57,343 bases of DNA from Metabacillus malikii. Lineage in GTDB: Bacteria; Bacillota; Bacilli; Bacillales; Bacillaceae. The DNA is taken from contig NZ_JAUSUD010000027.1 in assembly GCF_030813355.1 (NCBI RefSeq), positions 1 through 57,343 on the forward strand. Direction: 5' to 3'. Each line of letters starts with the position of its first letter. The first letter of the stretch is position 1. Positions 1 through 9,196 of this stretch are shown piece by piece. Made by a program: the position numbers and the translations under genes. Below the pieces are notes generated by a model that saw only the letters and a program-made list of their open reading frames with translations, ran no database searches and had not been told where the DNA came from.

Positions 1-135
1 GAAGTTTGTTAACAGGTAGCCGCCGAAGCTAGACAGGCTCACCACCCACCCCGCGGAAAGCGAGCACTGTAGCGGAAATAAACCCTAAACGACAATTCAG
101 TTAAAAGCAACAATGTTTACGAAAACAGCCTTTCT
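1..135 (-). repeat. Dispersed intergenic element, copy 1 (cut by window start)
   Basis: Read on the minus strand, this begins with an end reading GTTTTCGTAAACATTGTTGC, then has a core with GTGCTCGCTTTCCGCGGGG and GGTGGTGAGCC, then GGCGGCTACC. The same landmarks recur in decayed form at about 29.2, 34.5, 43.5 and 52.7 kb. It carries no open reading frame. It is the best preserved copy here, but its far end lies outside the window. A similar non-coding repeat is common between genes in Bacillaceae, as I recall it. Bases 136-345 hold nothing I can name. Confidence 0.7.
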
Positions 136-362
136 AAAAGATTGTTTAAAACAAGAATAAATATGAAAAGGTTACCCTAGAATGTGATGACTTAAAGATC
201 AGTATAACAAAGAATTGCTAGATGAAGAAAATAATAGTACAGTTTAGTGTTGATAACAAGTAAATAGTGAAAGTGTTTAGGTGAAGCAAGGCTACAGCTT
301 TTCTTTTTAACTTTAAAAATGTTATTATAGAGATTGATTTTACATAAAAGGAGATGTTTTCT

Positions 363-803
363 TTGGCTAAAAAAGGATACATAGTAATGGAAAATGGAGA
401 AAAGATAGAGTTAGAATTTTATCCTAATGAAGCTCCTAACACAGTAGCTAACTTTGAGAAACTAGCTAACGAGGGCTTTTATGATGGCGTAACCTTTCAT
501 AGAGTAATCCCTGGCTTTGTGAGCCAAGGTGGAGACCCGACCGGTACAGGAGCAGGTGGTCCAGGATACTCGATTAAATGTGAGACAGAAGGTAATCCAC
601 ATAAACATGAAGCAGGTTCTTTATCAATGGCGCATGCTGGTAAAGATACAGGTGGAAGTCAATTCTTTATTGTGCATGAACCACAACCTCATTTAAATGG
701 AGTACATACAGTGTTTGGGAAGGTTACATCAGGCCTGGAAACTGCTCTTAATATGAAAAATGGGGACAAAATGACAGAAGTTAGAGTATTTGATGCTGAG
801 TAA
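363..803 (+). CDS. ppiB: Peptidyl-prolyl cis-trans isomerase, cyclophilin type
   Basis: This cytoplasmic cyclophilin isomerises peptide bonds before proline and so assists protein folding. The 146-residue product is one cyclophilin domain, with the hallmarks [14 protein letters not shown] (catalytic Arg), [15 protein letters not shown] and GSQFFI, and it is close to full-length B. subtilis PpiB. I chose the TTG at 363, giving [14 protein letters not shown], because AAAAGGAG at 346-353 is correctly spaced for it; the in-frame ATG at 354 directly abuts that ribosome site. The gene stands alone and ends at a clear terminator. Family assignment is very secure; the start is an inference. Confidence 0.96.
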   Translation: MAKKGYIVMENGEKIELEFYPNEAPNTVANFEKLANEGFYDGVTFHRVIPGFVSQGGDPTGTGAGGPGYSIKCETEGNPHKHEAGSLSMAHAGKDTGGSQFFIVHEPQPHLNGVHTVFGKVTSGLETALNMKNGDKMTEVRVFDAE

Positions 804-832
804 TTAATAGAAAGCAATGTGAGGTAGGGGAT

Positions 833-851
833 AAAGGCTCCTGCCTTTTTT
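833..851 (+). terminator. Terminator of ppiB
   Basis: The stem AAAGGC / GCCTTT has a four-base loop and a T run, 30 bases after the ppiB stop. Confidence 0.85.
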
Positions 852-1039
852 AAATGAGTAATCCTTGGTACATAATATCATGAGGTTTAGTACAAGATAG
901 TTTGTTTACCCTGTAATAATTAAAGTTCTGTTTTTAAAACTTGGGCTTTTTCAAAAAAAAATTGTTGCTTTCTACACTAACTTTTTTAAAAAGTGCTTGG
1001 TCGCGAACCGAAAAAAATAATTTTTCAAAAGCGATTTTC
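852..1039. other. AT-rich intergenic stretch, no gene
   Basis: I see no coding signal. The bases near 960-1010 contain ATTGTTGCTTTCTACACTAAC, which may be a strongly decayed end of the dispersed element, but the match is too short to call. Confidence 0.4.
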
Positions 1040-1068
1040 TTGCACTGAATACGATTCAGTGATAATAT
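1040..1068 (+). promoter_or_regulatory. Sigma-A promoter of the rib operon with a dyad in the spacer
   Basis: The -35 TTGCAC (1040-1045) and -10 TAATAT (1063-1068) are separated by exactly 17 bases. The start of transcription would be near 1075, about 85 bases before the FMN aptamer. A perfect inverted repeat, CACTGAAT-ACG-ATTCAGTG, occupies 1043-1061 between the two boxes, where a repressor would block polymerase. No such operator is known to me for rib genes, which are normally controlled only by the riboswitch. Confidence 0.75.
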
Positions 1069-1158
1069 TCATTTAAAATTAAGGATTCCTCATATAATAT
1101 TGTTAAAGGAATCAGTAAAAATTACATAGTAGATGATTGGTTTATAAGTCATCTAAAT

Positions 1159-1302
1159 TCTTCGGGGCAGGGTGGAAATCCCTACCGGCGGTGATGAAGT
1201 TGAACACTTCTAAGTCCGTGACCCGTTAATGTTGAATCAAATTAACGGTGGACCTAGTGAGAATCTAGGACCGACAGTAACAGTCTGGATGGGAGAAGAA
1301 TT
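1159..1302 (+). ncRNA. FMN riboswitch (RFN element) of the rib operon
   Basis: The conserved RFN blocks appear in order: TTCGGGGCAGGGTGGAAATC, CCCTACCGGCGGTGATGAAG, AAGTCCGTGACCCG, a variable arm, TGGACC, GACCGACAGTAACAGTCTGG and ATGGGAGAAGAA. This RNA binds flavin mononucleotide and in Bacillus ends transcription of the rib operon when FMN is plentiful. It lies between the promoter at 1040 and an attenuator-like hairpin at 1564. The distance from aptamer to hairpin, about 260 bases, is long. A second copy precedes ribU at 21924. Confidence 0.97.
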
Positions 1303-1563
1303 GCGCATTAGCGGTGTATTATCATTTCCTTTTTATTAACAATTGTAACTATATTTGAATGTACGAGCTAAAGATTTTACTAAAATAATATCGCATGTAG
1401 GTTGAGTACAATATATAAATGCTCTGACATAGATAGAACCTATTGTATTTAGCGAGTACTAATGAACATCTGTTTCAATCTAAAAGTTATGATTAGTTAT
1501 TAAATTATGGAAATAATACTCTTATTTGAGTTTGTCAAATATCAATTTTTCACATACAAAATG
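1303..1563 (+). other. Long riboswitch expression platform, no gene
   Basis: This leader between aptamer and hairpin has no open reading frame with a ribosome site. ribD, normally the first gene of the operon, would sit downstream of it but is absent. I could not recognise a relic of ribD in this AT-rich stretch by eye. Confidence 0.5.
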
Positions 1564-1597
1564 TCCCCAATGTCTTTTGACTATGGGGATTTTTTTT
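1564..1597 (+). terminator. Attenuator hairpin ahead of ribE
   Basis: The stem TCCCCA (1564-1569) / TGGGGA (1584-1589) is followed by eight T. Its place between the FMN aptamer and ribE makes it the likely riboswitch-controlled terminator. Confidence 0.75.
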
Positions 1598-1646
1598 GAT
1601 TTATTAACTCCCTCGGGTAACATAGGAACTGAATTGAGGTGGCAAA

Positions 1647-2294
1647 GTGTTTACAGGTATCATTGAGGAAATAGGTACGATAACTAGTATTCGTAGTACG
1701 GAAAGCTCAATTAATTTTAAAATTGATGCAAAAAAAATAATGGAGGATATTTCATTAGGTGACAGTATTGCAGTAAATGGAGTTTGTTTAACCGTAACAG
1801 AGTTTACGTCAAACTCTTTTCAAGTTGATGTTATGCCGGAAACAGTTAAAAGTACATCACTAAAAATTTTATCAAAAGGTTCAAAAGTAAACTTAGAAAG
1901 AGCGATGTCTGCTAACGGTAGGTTTGGAGGTCATTTTGTTTCTGGACATGTAGATGGTACTGGTAAAATTGTTAGAAAAACAAGAGAATCAAATGCAGTT
2001 TATTATGAGATTGAAGTTTTAGAGAAGTTAACTGATACTTTAATACATAAAGGTTCTGTAACGATTGACGGAATAAGTTTGACGATATTTGGTTTAGAAG
2101 CAACTAAGATATTGATTTCAATTATTCCGCACACATTATCAGAAACAATTCTCGAACAAAAAGGTGTCGGCGATATTGTAAATATAGAATGTGACATGAT
2201 TGGAAAATATATAAAAAAGTTTATAAATCAGCAAGTTCAACAAAAAAGTTCGTCATTAAGTGAATCCTTTTTAAAGGAGAATGGCTTTTACTAG
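1647..2294 (+). CDS. ribE: Riboflavin synthase alpha subunit
   Basis: The enzyme dismutates two 6,7-dimethyl-8-ribityllumazine molecules to riboflavin, the last step of the pathway. The 215-residue protein has two lumazine-binding domains (about 1-97 and 98-200). It opens with the family's [10 protein letters not shown] and carries [13 protein letters not shown] and the parallel [13 protein letters not shown], plus [20 protein letters not shown] precedes the GTG start. It is the first gene of this operon, where ribD normally comes first. It acts with RibH, whose capsid usually encloses it. The last 15 residues are a low-complexity Ser-rich tail. Confidence 0.96.
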   Translation: MFTGIIEEIGTITSIRSTESSINFKIDAKKIMEDISLGDSIAVNGVCLTVTEFTSNSFQVDVMPETVKSTSLKILSKGSKVNLERAMSANGRFGGHFVSGHVDGTGKIVRKTRESNAVYYEIEVLEKLTDTLIHKGSVTIDGISLTIFGLEATKILISIIPHTLSETILEQKGVGDIVNIECDMIGKYIKKFINQQVQQKSSSLSESFLKENGFY

Positions 2295-2335
2295 AAAGCA
2301 TTCTGCAGTTGAACGATTGTGAGGAGGCTAAGTTA

Positions 2336-3529
2336 ATGTTTCATACAATTGAAGAGGCACTAGAAGATTTGAAAGAAGGTAAGGCTGTCATTGTAATAGA
2401 TGACGAGGATCGTGAAAATGAGGGTGATTTTATAGCATTAGCGGATAGAATTACGCCAGATATTATTAATTTAATGATAAAACATGGTAGAGGGCTAGTT
2501 TGTGTACCAATTACTGAGGAAAAAGCAAAAAAATTAGACTTGTATCCGATGGTATCACAAAATACAGACCCACATGGAACAGCATTTACAGTTAGTGTTG
2601 ATTATAAGACAAATAAGACTGGCATAAGCGCTTTTGAAAGAGCGGACACTGTGAAAGCACTTCTCGCAGATGAAACAAAAGCAGCTGATTTTAAAAGACC
2701 TGGTCACACATTCCCACTGGTAGCTAAAGAAGGTGGTGTTTTAAGAAGAGCTGGTCATACTGAGGCAGCTGTGGATTTATCCATCTTATGTGGTGCCAAA
2801 CCAGGTGGTGTCATTTGTGAAATTATAAAAGAAGATGGAACAATGGCAAGAGTACCAGACTTGCTTGAAATAGCTAACGAGCTTGGTGTGAAAATAATTA
2901 CTATTAAGGATTTAATTGAATATCGTAATCGAAGTGAAAAATTAATAAAACGTGAAGTAGAAATTGATTTGCCGACAGAATATGGTACATTTAGGGCAAT
3001 TGGTTATTCAAACTCTATAGATGATAAAGAGCATGTTGCTTTAGTTAAAGGTACGATAAATAGTGATGAACCAACACTCGTAAGAGTACATTCTGAATGT
3101 CTATCTGGTGATGTTTTTGGCTCGTATCGATGTGATTGTGGCCCACAATTACACGCGGCACTTTCACATATTGAAAAGGCTGGTAGCGGTGTATTATTGT
3201 ATATGCGGCAAGAAGGTAGAGGTATTGGTTTACTTAACAAAATGCGTGCGTATAAACTTAGGGAGCAAGGAACTGATGCTGTTTCCGCTAATGAAAAGTT
3301 AGGACTTGTTCCAGATTTAAGAGATTACGGTATTGGGGCACAAATATTAAAAGATTTGGGTATAGAAAAAATGAATTTACTTACAAATAACCCAAGGAAA
3401 ATTACAGGGTTAGAAGGATATGATTTGTCTATTGTGGAGCGCATCCCAATAGAAATACCTACTAGAGGTAAAGATGTACGTAATGACAAAACAAAAAATG
3501 ATAAAATTGGACATTTTCTACATTTATAG
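2336..3529 (+). CDS. ribBA: Bifunctional DHBP synthase / GTP cyclohydrolase II
   Basis: The N-terminal half (about 1-200) makes 3,4-dihydroxy-2-butanone 4-phosphate from ribulose 5-phosphate and shows [11 protein letters not shown]. The C-terminal half opens GTP to start riboflavin synthesis and shows its zinc cysteines in [19 protein letters not shown] (about Cys254, Cys265, Cys267) and the RQEGRGIGL loop. At 397 residues it is the usual length. The ATG at 2336 follows GAGGAGG; an upstream TTG at 2309 lacks such a site. It lies 41 bases after ribE in the same operon. Confidence 0.97.
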   Translation: MFHTIEEALEDLKEGKAVIVIDDEDRENEGDFIALADRITPDIINLMIKHGRGLVCVPITEEKAKKLDLYPMVSQNTDPHGTAFTVSVDYKTNKTGISAFERADTVKALLADETKAADFKRPGHTFPLVAKEGGVLRRAGHTEAAVDLSILCGAKPGGVICEIIKEDGTMARVPDLLEIANELGVKIITIKDLIEYRNRSEKLIKREVEIDLPTEYGTFRAIGYSNSIDDKEHVALVKGTINSDEPTLVRVHSECLSGDVFGSYRCDCGPQLHAALSHIEKAGSGVLLYMRQEGRGIGLLNKMRAYKLREQGTDAVSANEKLGLVPDLRDYGIGAQILKDLGIEKMNLLTNNPRKITGLEGYDLSIVERIPIEIPTRGKDVRNDKTKNDKIGHFLHL

Positions 3530-3591
3530 ATTATGTATAGCCACAAGTGAAAATTGTTGATTATATTTAAAAATTATTGGAGGTAATGGGT

Positions 3592-4056
3592 ATGAATACA
3601 TTTGAGGGAAATTTAATTGGTAGTGGTTTAAAGGTGGCAATTGTTGTCGCACGTTTTAATGAATTTATTACATCTAAGCTTTTGAGTGGTGCTGAAGATG
3701 GACTGAAAAGGCACGGAGTTAGTGAAGATGAAGTAACGATTGCATGGGTTCCAGGTGCTTTTGAATTACCGCTAGTAGCACAAAAATTAGCTGAATCAGG
3801 AAAATACGATGCAGTTATTACTCTAGGAACAGTCATAAGAGGTGCAACAACTCATTATGATTATGTATGTAATGAAGCAGCGAAAGGTATATCTAAAGCA
3901 TCATTATCAACAGGTGTGCCGGTTATCTTTGGACTTTTAACAACGGAAACGATAGAGCAAGCAATAGAAAGAGCCGGAACAAAGGCAGGTAATAAAGGCT
4001 ACGAAGCTGCTGCAACTGCAATTGAAATGGCAAACTTATTAAAAGATATCGGATAA
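3592..4056 (+). CDS. ribH: 6,7-dimethyl-8-ribityllumazine synthase
   Basis: RibH condenses 3,4-dihydroxy-2-butanone 4-phosphate with the pyrimidine intermediate and forms the 60-subunit capsid around RibE. The 154-residue length equals that of B. subtilis RibH. Visible motifs are ARFNEFIT, the substrate loop PGAFELP, and [14 protein letters not shown] with the catalytic His. The ATG at 3592 follows TGGAGGT at 3578-3584, and an in-frame ATG lies at 3583 inside that site. It is the third gene of the rib operon. Confidence 0.97.
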   Translation: MNTFEGNLIGSGLKVAIVVARFNEFITSKLLSGAEDGLKRHGVSEDEVTIAWVPGAFELPLVAQKLAESGKYDAVITLGTVIRGATTHYDYVCNEAAKGISKASLSTGVPVIFGLLTTETIEQAIERAGTKAGNKGYEAAATAIEMANLLKDIG

Positions 4057-4153
4057 ATTACTGAAAAGTGTTTAAAAACGATTCGAAACTGTTTATAATG
4101 TTGTGAGGAGTTAATTATTGTTATTGCTGAATAAATTGCAATTTAGTTAATGA

Positions 4154-4522
<369 letters not shown>

Positions 4523-4570
4523 TTTTTCAAGTCAATAATTAAATATCGATCAATTAAAAATGGTAAACAT

Positions 4571-4639
4571 AAAAGGGTCTAACTCCTGCAATGACAATTT
4601 ATTTATATAAATTGTTTTTGTAGAGCAGACCCTTTTTTA
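4571..4639. terminator. Two-tier bidirectional terminator between ribT and ypuF
   Basis: The outer stem AAAAGGGTCT (4571-4580) pairs with AGACCCTTTT (4627-4636), and an inner stem ACAATTTAT / ATAAATTGT lies inside it. T runs occur on both strands, so it can serve both ribT and the converging ypuF gene. Confidence 0.85.
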
Positions 4640-4659
4640 TTCAAACGAACTAAGAATTT

Positions 4660-5196
4660 CTATTTTCTATTAGCTTGACGCTGTAATAATTGTTTTTCTC
4701 TTTCCTGAATCACTTCGGTACGGTCACGCTTCATATGCTTATGTAAAATGTACTCATTAGATAAGTCGCTCGTCTCGCCCCAATTACGCTGAGATTCTTT
4801 AGCGAGAGTTTTACAATGTTCCAATAATGATTTGTCAACAATCGGTAAGTCAAAACTATAGTAAGCTTGATGATTCATAATTTCTAACTTTCGCTTTTCT
4901 AGTGCTTTTAGAAGCTTATCATAATCTAGTCCTAGTTTAGGGAAAATGATTTTTTCTTTATGTAATATATGTATGGAGTTTGTTATCATCTTCAGCGCAC
5001 CGGCATAATTCCCTCGTCGTTGGTGATACAAACCAACAGACATTTGGATTAGCCCAACTAAATAATCATTTCTATGATTAACCGGGTTCTTTTTCCAGAA
5101 TTCCTCTAGAATTTCATGACATTCAAAATAATCCCGTTCACAATGAAACTGTAGGAGAAAATTTATATATTCAATATCGTACTTCAATAAAATCAC
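4660..5196 (-). CDS. ypuF: DUF309 family protein, YpuF-like
   Basis: The protein belongs to the DUF309 family, small helical proteins of unknown function. The N-terminal signature HCERDYFECHEILEEFWK, then YLVGLIQMSVGLYHQRRGN and GALK, identify it. Length is 178 residues from the GTG at 5196, or 175 from the TTG at 5187. AAGG is only two bases before the GTG and eleven before the TTG, so the start is uncertain; the TTG would give MKYDIEYINF. It sits between the rib operon and scpAB on the opposite strand. No function is proposed. Confidence 0.8.
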   Translation of the reverse strand: MILLKYDIEYINFLLQFHCERDYFECHEILEEFWKKNPVNHRNDYLVGLIQMSVGLYHQRRGNYAGALKMITNSIHILHKEKIIFPKLGLDYDKLLKALEKRKLEIMNHQAYYSFDLPIVDKSLLEHCKTLAKESQRNWGETSDLSNEYILHKHMKRDRTEVIQEREKQLLQRQANRK

Positions 5197-5277
5197 TGCC
5201 TTGTCAAATATTTTCTAGTCATTATAAGTGTAGTAACATATATATCTTTGGTCAAATTTTAATTATTTATAATGTGT

Positions 5278-5305
5278 AAAGGCGAGGGATGTTAGCCTCG
5301 CCTTT
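5278..5305 (-). terminator. Terminator of the yjcZ-like gene
   Basis: A perfect stem AAAGGCGAGG / CCTCGCCTTT lies between the yjcZ-like stop and ypuF. The T tract on the minus strand is short. Confidence 0.65.
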
Positions 5306-5317
5306 ACCTATGTCATC

Positions 5318-5410
5318 TTATAGCCAAGCTGCACCAACAATAATTAATAAAATGAATAAAACAACGATTAACGCAAATCCTCCACCATAATTAAATCCAT
5401 GTTCACCCAT
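5318..5410 (-). CDS. Small YjcZ-family sporulation protein
   Basis: This 30-residue protein is MGEHGFNYGGG followed by a hydrophobic helix FALIVVLFILLIIVG and the ending AAWL. The Gly-rich start with FALIVVLFILLIIVGAA is the signature of the YjcZ family of tiny membrane or coat-associated proteins in Bacillus spores. AAGGAGGA is well placed before the ATG. A sequence fitting the sigma-K consensus lies just upstream (5444-5470), which suggests expression in the mother cell late in sporulation. The gene is easily missed because of its size. Confidence 0.88.
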   Translation of the reverse strand: MGEHGFNYGGGFALIVVLFILLIIVGAAWL

Positions 5411-5443
5411 AATAAATTCCTCCTTCATGATAGCTTACATTTG

Positions 5444-5470
5444 TAATATATGAGTAATGGGTTAAGTTGT
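5444..5470 (-). promoter_or_regulatory. Candidate sigma-K promoter of the yjcZ-like gene
   Basis: On the minus strand, ACA is followed after 15 bases by CATATATTA, matching the sigma-K pattern AC ... CATAnnnTA. It ends about 33 bases before the start codon. Confidence 0.55.
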
Positions 5471-5799
5471 ATGGGCATAAGTCCAGATTTGAAAAAATTT
5501 ATTTGATTAAAATGATATAGTATTCACAACTAAACAAATTGAAGGAACTTCATAGTACCTCCTTCAATGTTTTGGTGAATTGGAAAGTTAAAAGAAGTTG
5601 CAAAAGAAACCCTTCCACATAGAGTCGGGCAAATTGAAAACTGATGGAATCACAAGATGAAGCCACTTTATAACATAAAAACAATATATTGGTAATTAAC
5701 TCGTAATTTAAATGAATATCAATAATTATTCTTGGAGATATGCAGAATTTATTCTATACTATATGTTGGCTAGTTGGTAGAATGGTGGGATAGTAAAAA
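5471..5799. other. Intergenic region upstream of scpA
   Basis: The only structure seen is a perfect hairpin, ATTGAAGGA (5538-5546) / TCCTTCAAT (5560-5568), followed by GTTTT. It could be an orphan terminator. No gene is visible. Confidence 0.4.
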
Positions 5800-6543
5800 A
5801 TGCAGTATCACGTAAAGATTAATGCGTTTGAAGGACCTCTAGACCTACTCCTTCATTTAATAAATCGTTTAGAGATAGATATATATGATATACCTGTAGC
5901 AGAAATTACAGAGCAATATATGTTGTACATTCATACGATGCAGCAATTAGAGCTTGATGTAGCTTCTGAATATTTGGTTATGGCAGCTACTTTATTGTCA
6001 ATAAAAAGTAGAATGTTACTGCCCAAGCAAGAGGAAACTCTATTTGATGAGGAATATGTAGAGGAATTAGAGGATGACCCTCGAGAAGAACTTATGCAAC
6101 GGTTAATCGAGTATAGGAAATATAAGGAAGCTGCGCAAGACTTGAGAGATTTAGAGGAAGAACGATCACAGGTTTATACAAAAGCTCCTAGTGATTTAAG
6201 TGAGTTTGGTGAACAAACAGTAAGTCAGACGGATTCTTTAAATGTAACAATATATGATATGCTTGGAGCCTTCCAAAAGATGTTAAGGCGAAAAAAACTG
6301 CAAAAACCAATACAAACAAGGATAACGAGACAGGAAATACCGATCGAAAAGAGAATGGAAGAAATTCTAGAAGATTTAAGAAGAAATCCAGGCAGACGCC
6401 GATTTGTTGAGTTATTTCCGTCAAATAGTAAGGAACATCTAGTTGTTACTTTTTTAGCAATATTAGAATTAATGAAATCACATATGATCCTGATTGAGCA
6501 GGAAAATAACTTTTCAGATATTTTTATTATGGGGAGTGTATAG
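5800..6543 (+). CDS. scpA: Segregation and condensation protein A
   Basis: ScpA is the kleisin that bridges the SMC dimer and, with ScpB, organises the nascent chromosome. The 247-residue protein has the kleisin N-terminal signature [12 protein letters not shown], the [13 protein letters not shown] and [20 protein letters not shown] block that contacts the SMC neck, an acidic linker, and a C-terminal winged-helix part ending in NFSDIFIMG. The ribosome site ahead of the ATG is weak (GGTGGG). scpB follows after five bases, so the partners share a transcript. Confidence 0.97.
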   Translation: MQYHVKINAFEGPLDLLLHLINRLEIDIYDIPVAEITEQYMLYIHTMQQLELDVASEYLVMAATLLSIKSRMLLPKQEETLFDEEYVEELEDDPREELMQRLIEYRKYKEAAQDLRDLEEERSQVYTKAPSDLSEFGEQTVSQTDSLNVTIYDMLGAFQKMLRRKKLQKPIQTRITRQEIPIEKRMEEILEDLRRNPGRRRFVELFPSNSKEHLVVTFLAILELMKSHMILIEQENNFSDIFIMGSV

Positions 6544-6548
6544 CGTCA

Positions 6549-7145
6549 ATGTCCTATGGTTTAATAGAATGGCAATCAATTGTAGAGGCGCTTCTATTCG
6601 CTTCTGGTGATGAAGGCCTATCTTTAAAACAATTAATTGAAGTGCTCGAGCTACAAGAGCATGAAGTGATCGAAATTATAAAAGAACTTGAGGAAAGTTA
6701 TCGAGTTCGAGAACGTGGTATTGAATTAGTAGAGGTTGCTGGACATTATCAGCTTACTACTAAGAAAGAACATTCATTATACTTAAAGCGACTAGTTGAA
6801 TCACCTGTAAATACGACACTATCTCAAGCAGCACTTGAAACATTGGCCATCGTTGCATATCGTCAGCCGATTACGCGGACGGAAATAGAGGAGATTCGTG
6901 GTGTTAAAACAGAAAGACCAATTCAAACATTAGTTTCAAAAGTACTAATTAAAGAAGTAGGCAGAGTTGAAGGTACTGGTCGAGCTATACTGTATGGTAC
7001 TACAAAAGAATTTTTAGAACACTTTGGCTTGAAATCATTAGAAGAGCTGCCTCCATTGCCAGAGAAATCAGGTGATGAATTTGAACAAGAGGAAGCTGAT
7101 TTATTTTTTGAAAAATTTAATGATGCCCTTGAAGACCTCAACTAA
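6549..7145 (+). CDS. scpB: Segregation and condensation protein B
   Basis: ScpB dimers bind the ScpA linker in the SMC complex. The 198-residue product has tandem winged helices, with [17 protein letters not shown] at the start, [20 protein letters not shown] in the middle and [18 protein letters not shown] near the end. GGGGAGTG at 6531-6538, inside the 3' end of scpA, serves the ATG at 6549. Length matches the family. It is followed directly by a strong terminator. Confidence 0.97.
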   Translation: MSYGLIEWQSIVEALLFASGDEGLSLKQLIEVLELQEHEVIEIIKELEESYRVRERGIELVEVAGHYQLTTKKEHSLYLKRLVESPVNTTLSQAALETLAIVAYRQPITRTEIEEIRGVKTERPIQTLVSKVLIKEVGRVEGTGRAILYGTTKEFLEHFGLKSLEELPPLPEKSGDEFEQEEADLFFEKFNDALEDLN

Positions 7146-7197
7146 AAAGACCCTTAGCAATCATAAATTTGTTTATGATGCTAAAGGGTCTTTTTTT
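7145..7197 (+). terminator. Terminator of scpAB
   Basis: A long stem, AAAAAGACCCTTAGCA on the left and TGCTAAAGGGTCTTTTT on the right with a second inner stem, runs into a T tract. Confidence 0.92.
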
Positions 7198-7282
7198 AGT
7201 TGAGGATAAAGAGTTAGTAGCTGATTTGCGATTAGAGAAAGTGAGTATTGGGAAAATCGGTGAGGTTATTGAAGGAAGATAA
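7175..7282 (+). pseudogene. Unassigned 35-codon open frame, possible gene relic
   Basis: An ATG inside the scpB terminator opens 35 codons, of which the last 25 or so look protein-like (VEDKELVADLRLEKVSIGK ... EVIEGR). There is no ribosome site. It may be the last part of a decayed gene between scpB and dacB, where B. subtilis has ypuI. I do not recognise the sequence, and it could be chance. Confidence 0.2.
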
Positions 7283-7401
7283 AGTTTGCTTTTTTAACAC
7301 CCCTCGTAGAAACAAGCAATTTTGAGAAATATCTAGTAGGAACAATGACTGTTTTCGATTCATAACAATAACCTTTTAGCTATGAGATCAATAAATTTTA
7401 T

Positions 7402-7429
7402 ACATAAGCTTTGTCCACGTGCATAAACT
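7402..7429 (+). promoter_or_regulatory. Candidate sigma-E promoter of dacB-spmA-spmB
   Basis: ACATAA (7402-7407) and CATAAACT (7422-7429), 14 bases apart, resemble the sigma-E pattern ATA ... CATACAnT with two -10 mismatches. dacB is sigma-E controlled in B. subtilis, which supports the reading. Confidence 0.4.
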
Positions 7430-7460
7430 TGTACAAAACAAGTAAGAGGACGTGATTGGT

Positions 7461-8600
7461 TTGCCGTATGTAAGAAAAATAACAACAGGAGTTGTCATTT
7501 TCATTTTACTTCTTTCCGTTTTCCCGCACAAAACAGCGGCTATAGGAGTTAGTGCACGATCTGCAATTTTAATAGAACAAGAGTCAGGAAGAGTTTTATA
7601 TGAAAAAAATGCACATCAGAAAATGAGAATTGCTAGTATAACAAAGATTATGACTGCAATTCTTGCTATAGAGTCAGGTAAGCTTAAAGAGACTGTTACA
7701 GTTAGTGAACGAGCTACGAAAGCAGAAGGTTCATCCCTTTACTTACAAAAAGGCGAAAAAATTGCACTGGAGGATTTAGTTTATGGATTAATGCTACGTT
7801 CAGGAAATGACTCCGGTGTTGCAATTGCAGAGCATGTAGGGGGGAGTCTAGAAGGATTTGTCGTTTTAATGAATCAAAAAGCAGAAGAAATTGGGATGAG
7901 AAACACTCACTTTGCTAACCCACATGGTTTAGATGATCATGAGGACCATTATTCAACAGCTTATGATATGGCGATATTAACTCAATACGCAATGAGAAAT
8001 GAAACTTATCGGAAAGTCTCAAGTACAGAAACATATCGGGCACCAAATCCAAATGAAAAATGGGACAGAGTATGGCATAACAAAAACAAATTATTAACCA
8101 GTATGTATAAGTATAGTACAGGTGGAAAAACAGGCTATACAGTTAGAGCAAAAAGAACACTTGTTTCAACAGCTTCTAAAAATGGTATGAATACGATTGT
8201 TGTTACATTAAACGATCCAGATGATTGGACAGACCATATGAATCTTCATGACTATGCTTTTAATCAATATGAATTAGTTAAACTAAAGGCAAAGGGACGT
8301 TTAACTAATATTGAAGATGAGTTTTATAAAGATATGGTTTTTATTAAGAGGGATATTGTCTACCCCTTAACTCCTAAAGAACAAGAAAAGGTGCATATTA
8401 ATCTTTTATTACAGAAACCTGAAAAGCAATGGAAAAAACCAGAGGATGTTCCTGATGTTATAGGGAAGTTATCTGTAAAAGTAGATAATGAACAAATTTC
8501 AGAAGTTCCTATCTTTTATGAAAACGGGGCAGTGAAAAAACCAGATACGTTTTGGGACAATTTCAAAAGAATCTTCTTGATTACAACAGGAGTTAAGTAA
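7461..8600 (+). CDS. dacB: D-alanyl-D-alanine carboxypeptidase, sporulation DacB type
   Basis: This penicillin-binding protein 5* type enzyme trims the terminal D-Ala from peptidoglycan stem peptides, and in sporulation it controls spore cortex cross-linking. It has a signal peptide (about 1-28), the S11 peptidase motifs SITK, SGN and KTG ([18 protein letters not shown]), and a C-terminal beta domain. It has 379 residues from the TTG at 7461. AGAGGA at 7446-7450 suits that start better than the GTG at 7452, which it nearly touches. spmA starts two bases after its stop, as in the B. subtilis dacB-spmA-spmB operon. Confidence 0.93.
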   Translation: MPYVRKITTGVVIFILLLSVFPHKTAAIGVSARSAILIEQESGRVLYEKNAHQKMRIASITKIMTAILAIESGKLKETVTVSERATKAEGSSLYLQKGEKIALEDLVYGLMLRSGNDSGVAIAEHVGGSLEGFVVLMNQKAEEIGMRNTHFANPHGLDDHEDHYSTAYDMAILTQYAMRNETYRKVSSTETYRAPNPNEKWDRVWHNKNKLLTSMYKYSTGGKTGYTVRAKRTLVSTASKNGMNTIVVTLNDPDDWTDHMNLHDYAFNQYELVKLKAKGRLTNIEDEFYKDMVFIKRDIVYPLTPKEQEKVHINLLLQKPEKQWKKPEDVPDVIGKLSVKVDNEQISEVPIFYENGAVKKPDTFWDNFKRIFLITTGVK

Positions 8601-8601
8601 T

Positions 8602-9189
8602 ATGGTTAATATTATTTGGATGCTATTAACTGTGATAGGAATTGTCTTTGCGATGTTTAATGGTACGATGGATCAGGTTAATGAAGCGATTTTCAAAGGA
8701 GGCAAAGAAGCTGTTACGATTTCGATAGGTTTAATTAGTGTATTGGTTTTTTGGTTAGGTCTAATGAAAATTGCCGAGGTAGCTGGGTTATTGGAAAAAC
8801 TCGGGAATTTATTCAAACCTATTGTAACAAGACTTTTTCCGGAAGTTCCACCTGAACATCCAGCAATGGGCTATATGCTATCAAACATGATGGCGAATTT
8901 GTTCGGTTTAGGAAATGCAGCGACACCACTAGGAATTAAGGCGATGGAACAGTTAAAAGTTCTTAATGGTAATTCCGATAAAGCGAGTAGATCAATGATT
9001 ACATTTCTAGCCATTAATACATCGAGCTTAACCTTAATTCCTACAACGGTCATAGCGATAATGATAACTTATGGTTCATCCTCACCAACTAGTATTGTCG
9101 GTCCAACGTTATTAGCTACATTTATATCAACATTAGGCGCTATATTAATCGATCGATTCTTCTATTATCGTAGAAAGAGAAAAGGGTGA
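8602..9189 (+). CDS. spmA: Spore maturation protein A
   Basis: SpmA is a nucleoside-recognition (Gate) domain membrane protein needed for full dehydration of the spore core. The 195-residue protein has several membrane segments (about 1-20, 42-62, 90-110, 130-150 and 160-180) and the conserved NLFGLGNAATPLGIKAME and INTSSLTLIPTTVIA. It lies two bases after dacB and eight before spmB, so the three are translated together. The substrate, if it is a transporter, is unknown. Confidence 0.95.
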   Translation: MVNIIWMLLTVIGIVFAMFNGTMDQVNEAIFKGGKEAVTISIGLISVLVFWLGLMKIAEVAGLLEKLGNLFKPIVTRLFPEVPPEHPAMGYMLSNMMANLFGLGNAATPLGIKAMEQLKVLNGNSDKASRSMITFLAINTSSLTLIPTTVIAIMITYGSSSPTSIVGPTLLATFISTLGAILIDRFFYYRRKRKG

Positions 9190-9196
9190 AAAGTTC

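Noticed and set aside
354-362. ATG at 354 as the ppiB start
   Set aside because: It directly abuts the ribosome-binding sequence; the TTG at 363 has correct spacing and gives a family-like N-terminus.
1564-1597. End of an unseen upstream gene marked by this terminator
   Set aside because: No coding frame precedes it; its place after the FMN aptamer explains it as the attenuator.
5528-5575. Seven-codon minus-strand frame MKFLQFV behind AAGGAGGT
   Set aside because: The apparent ribosome site and codons are simply the two arms of the hairpin at 5538-5568; too short to support as a peptide gene.
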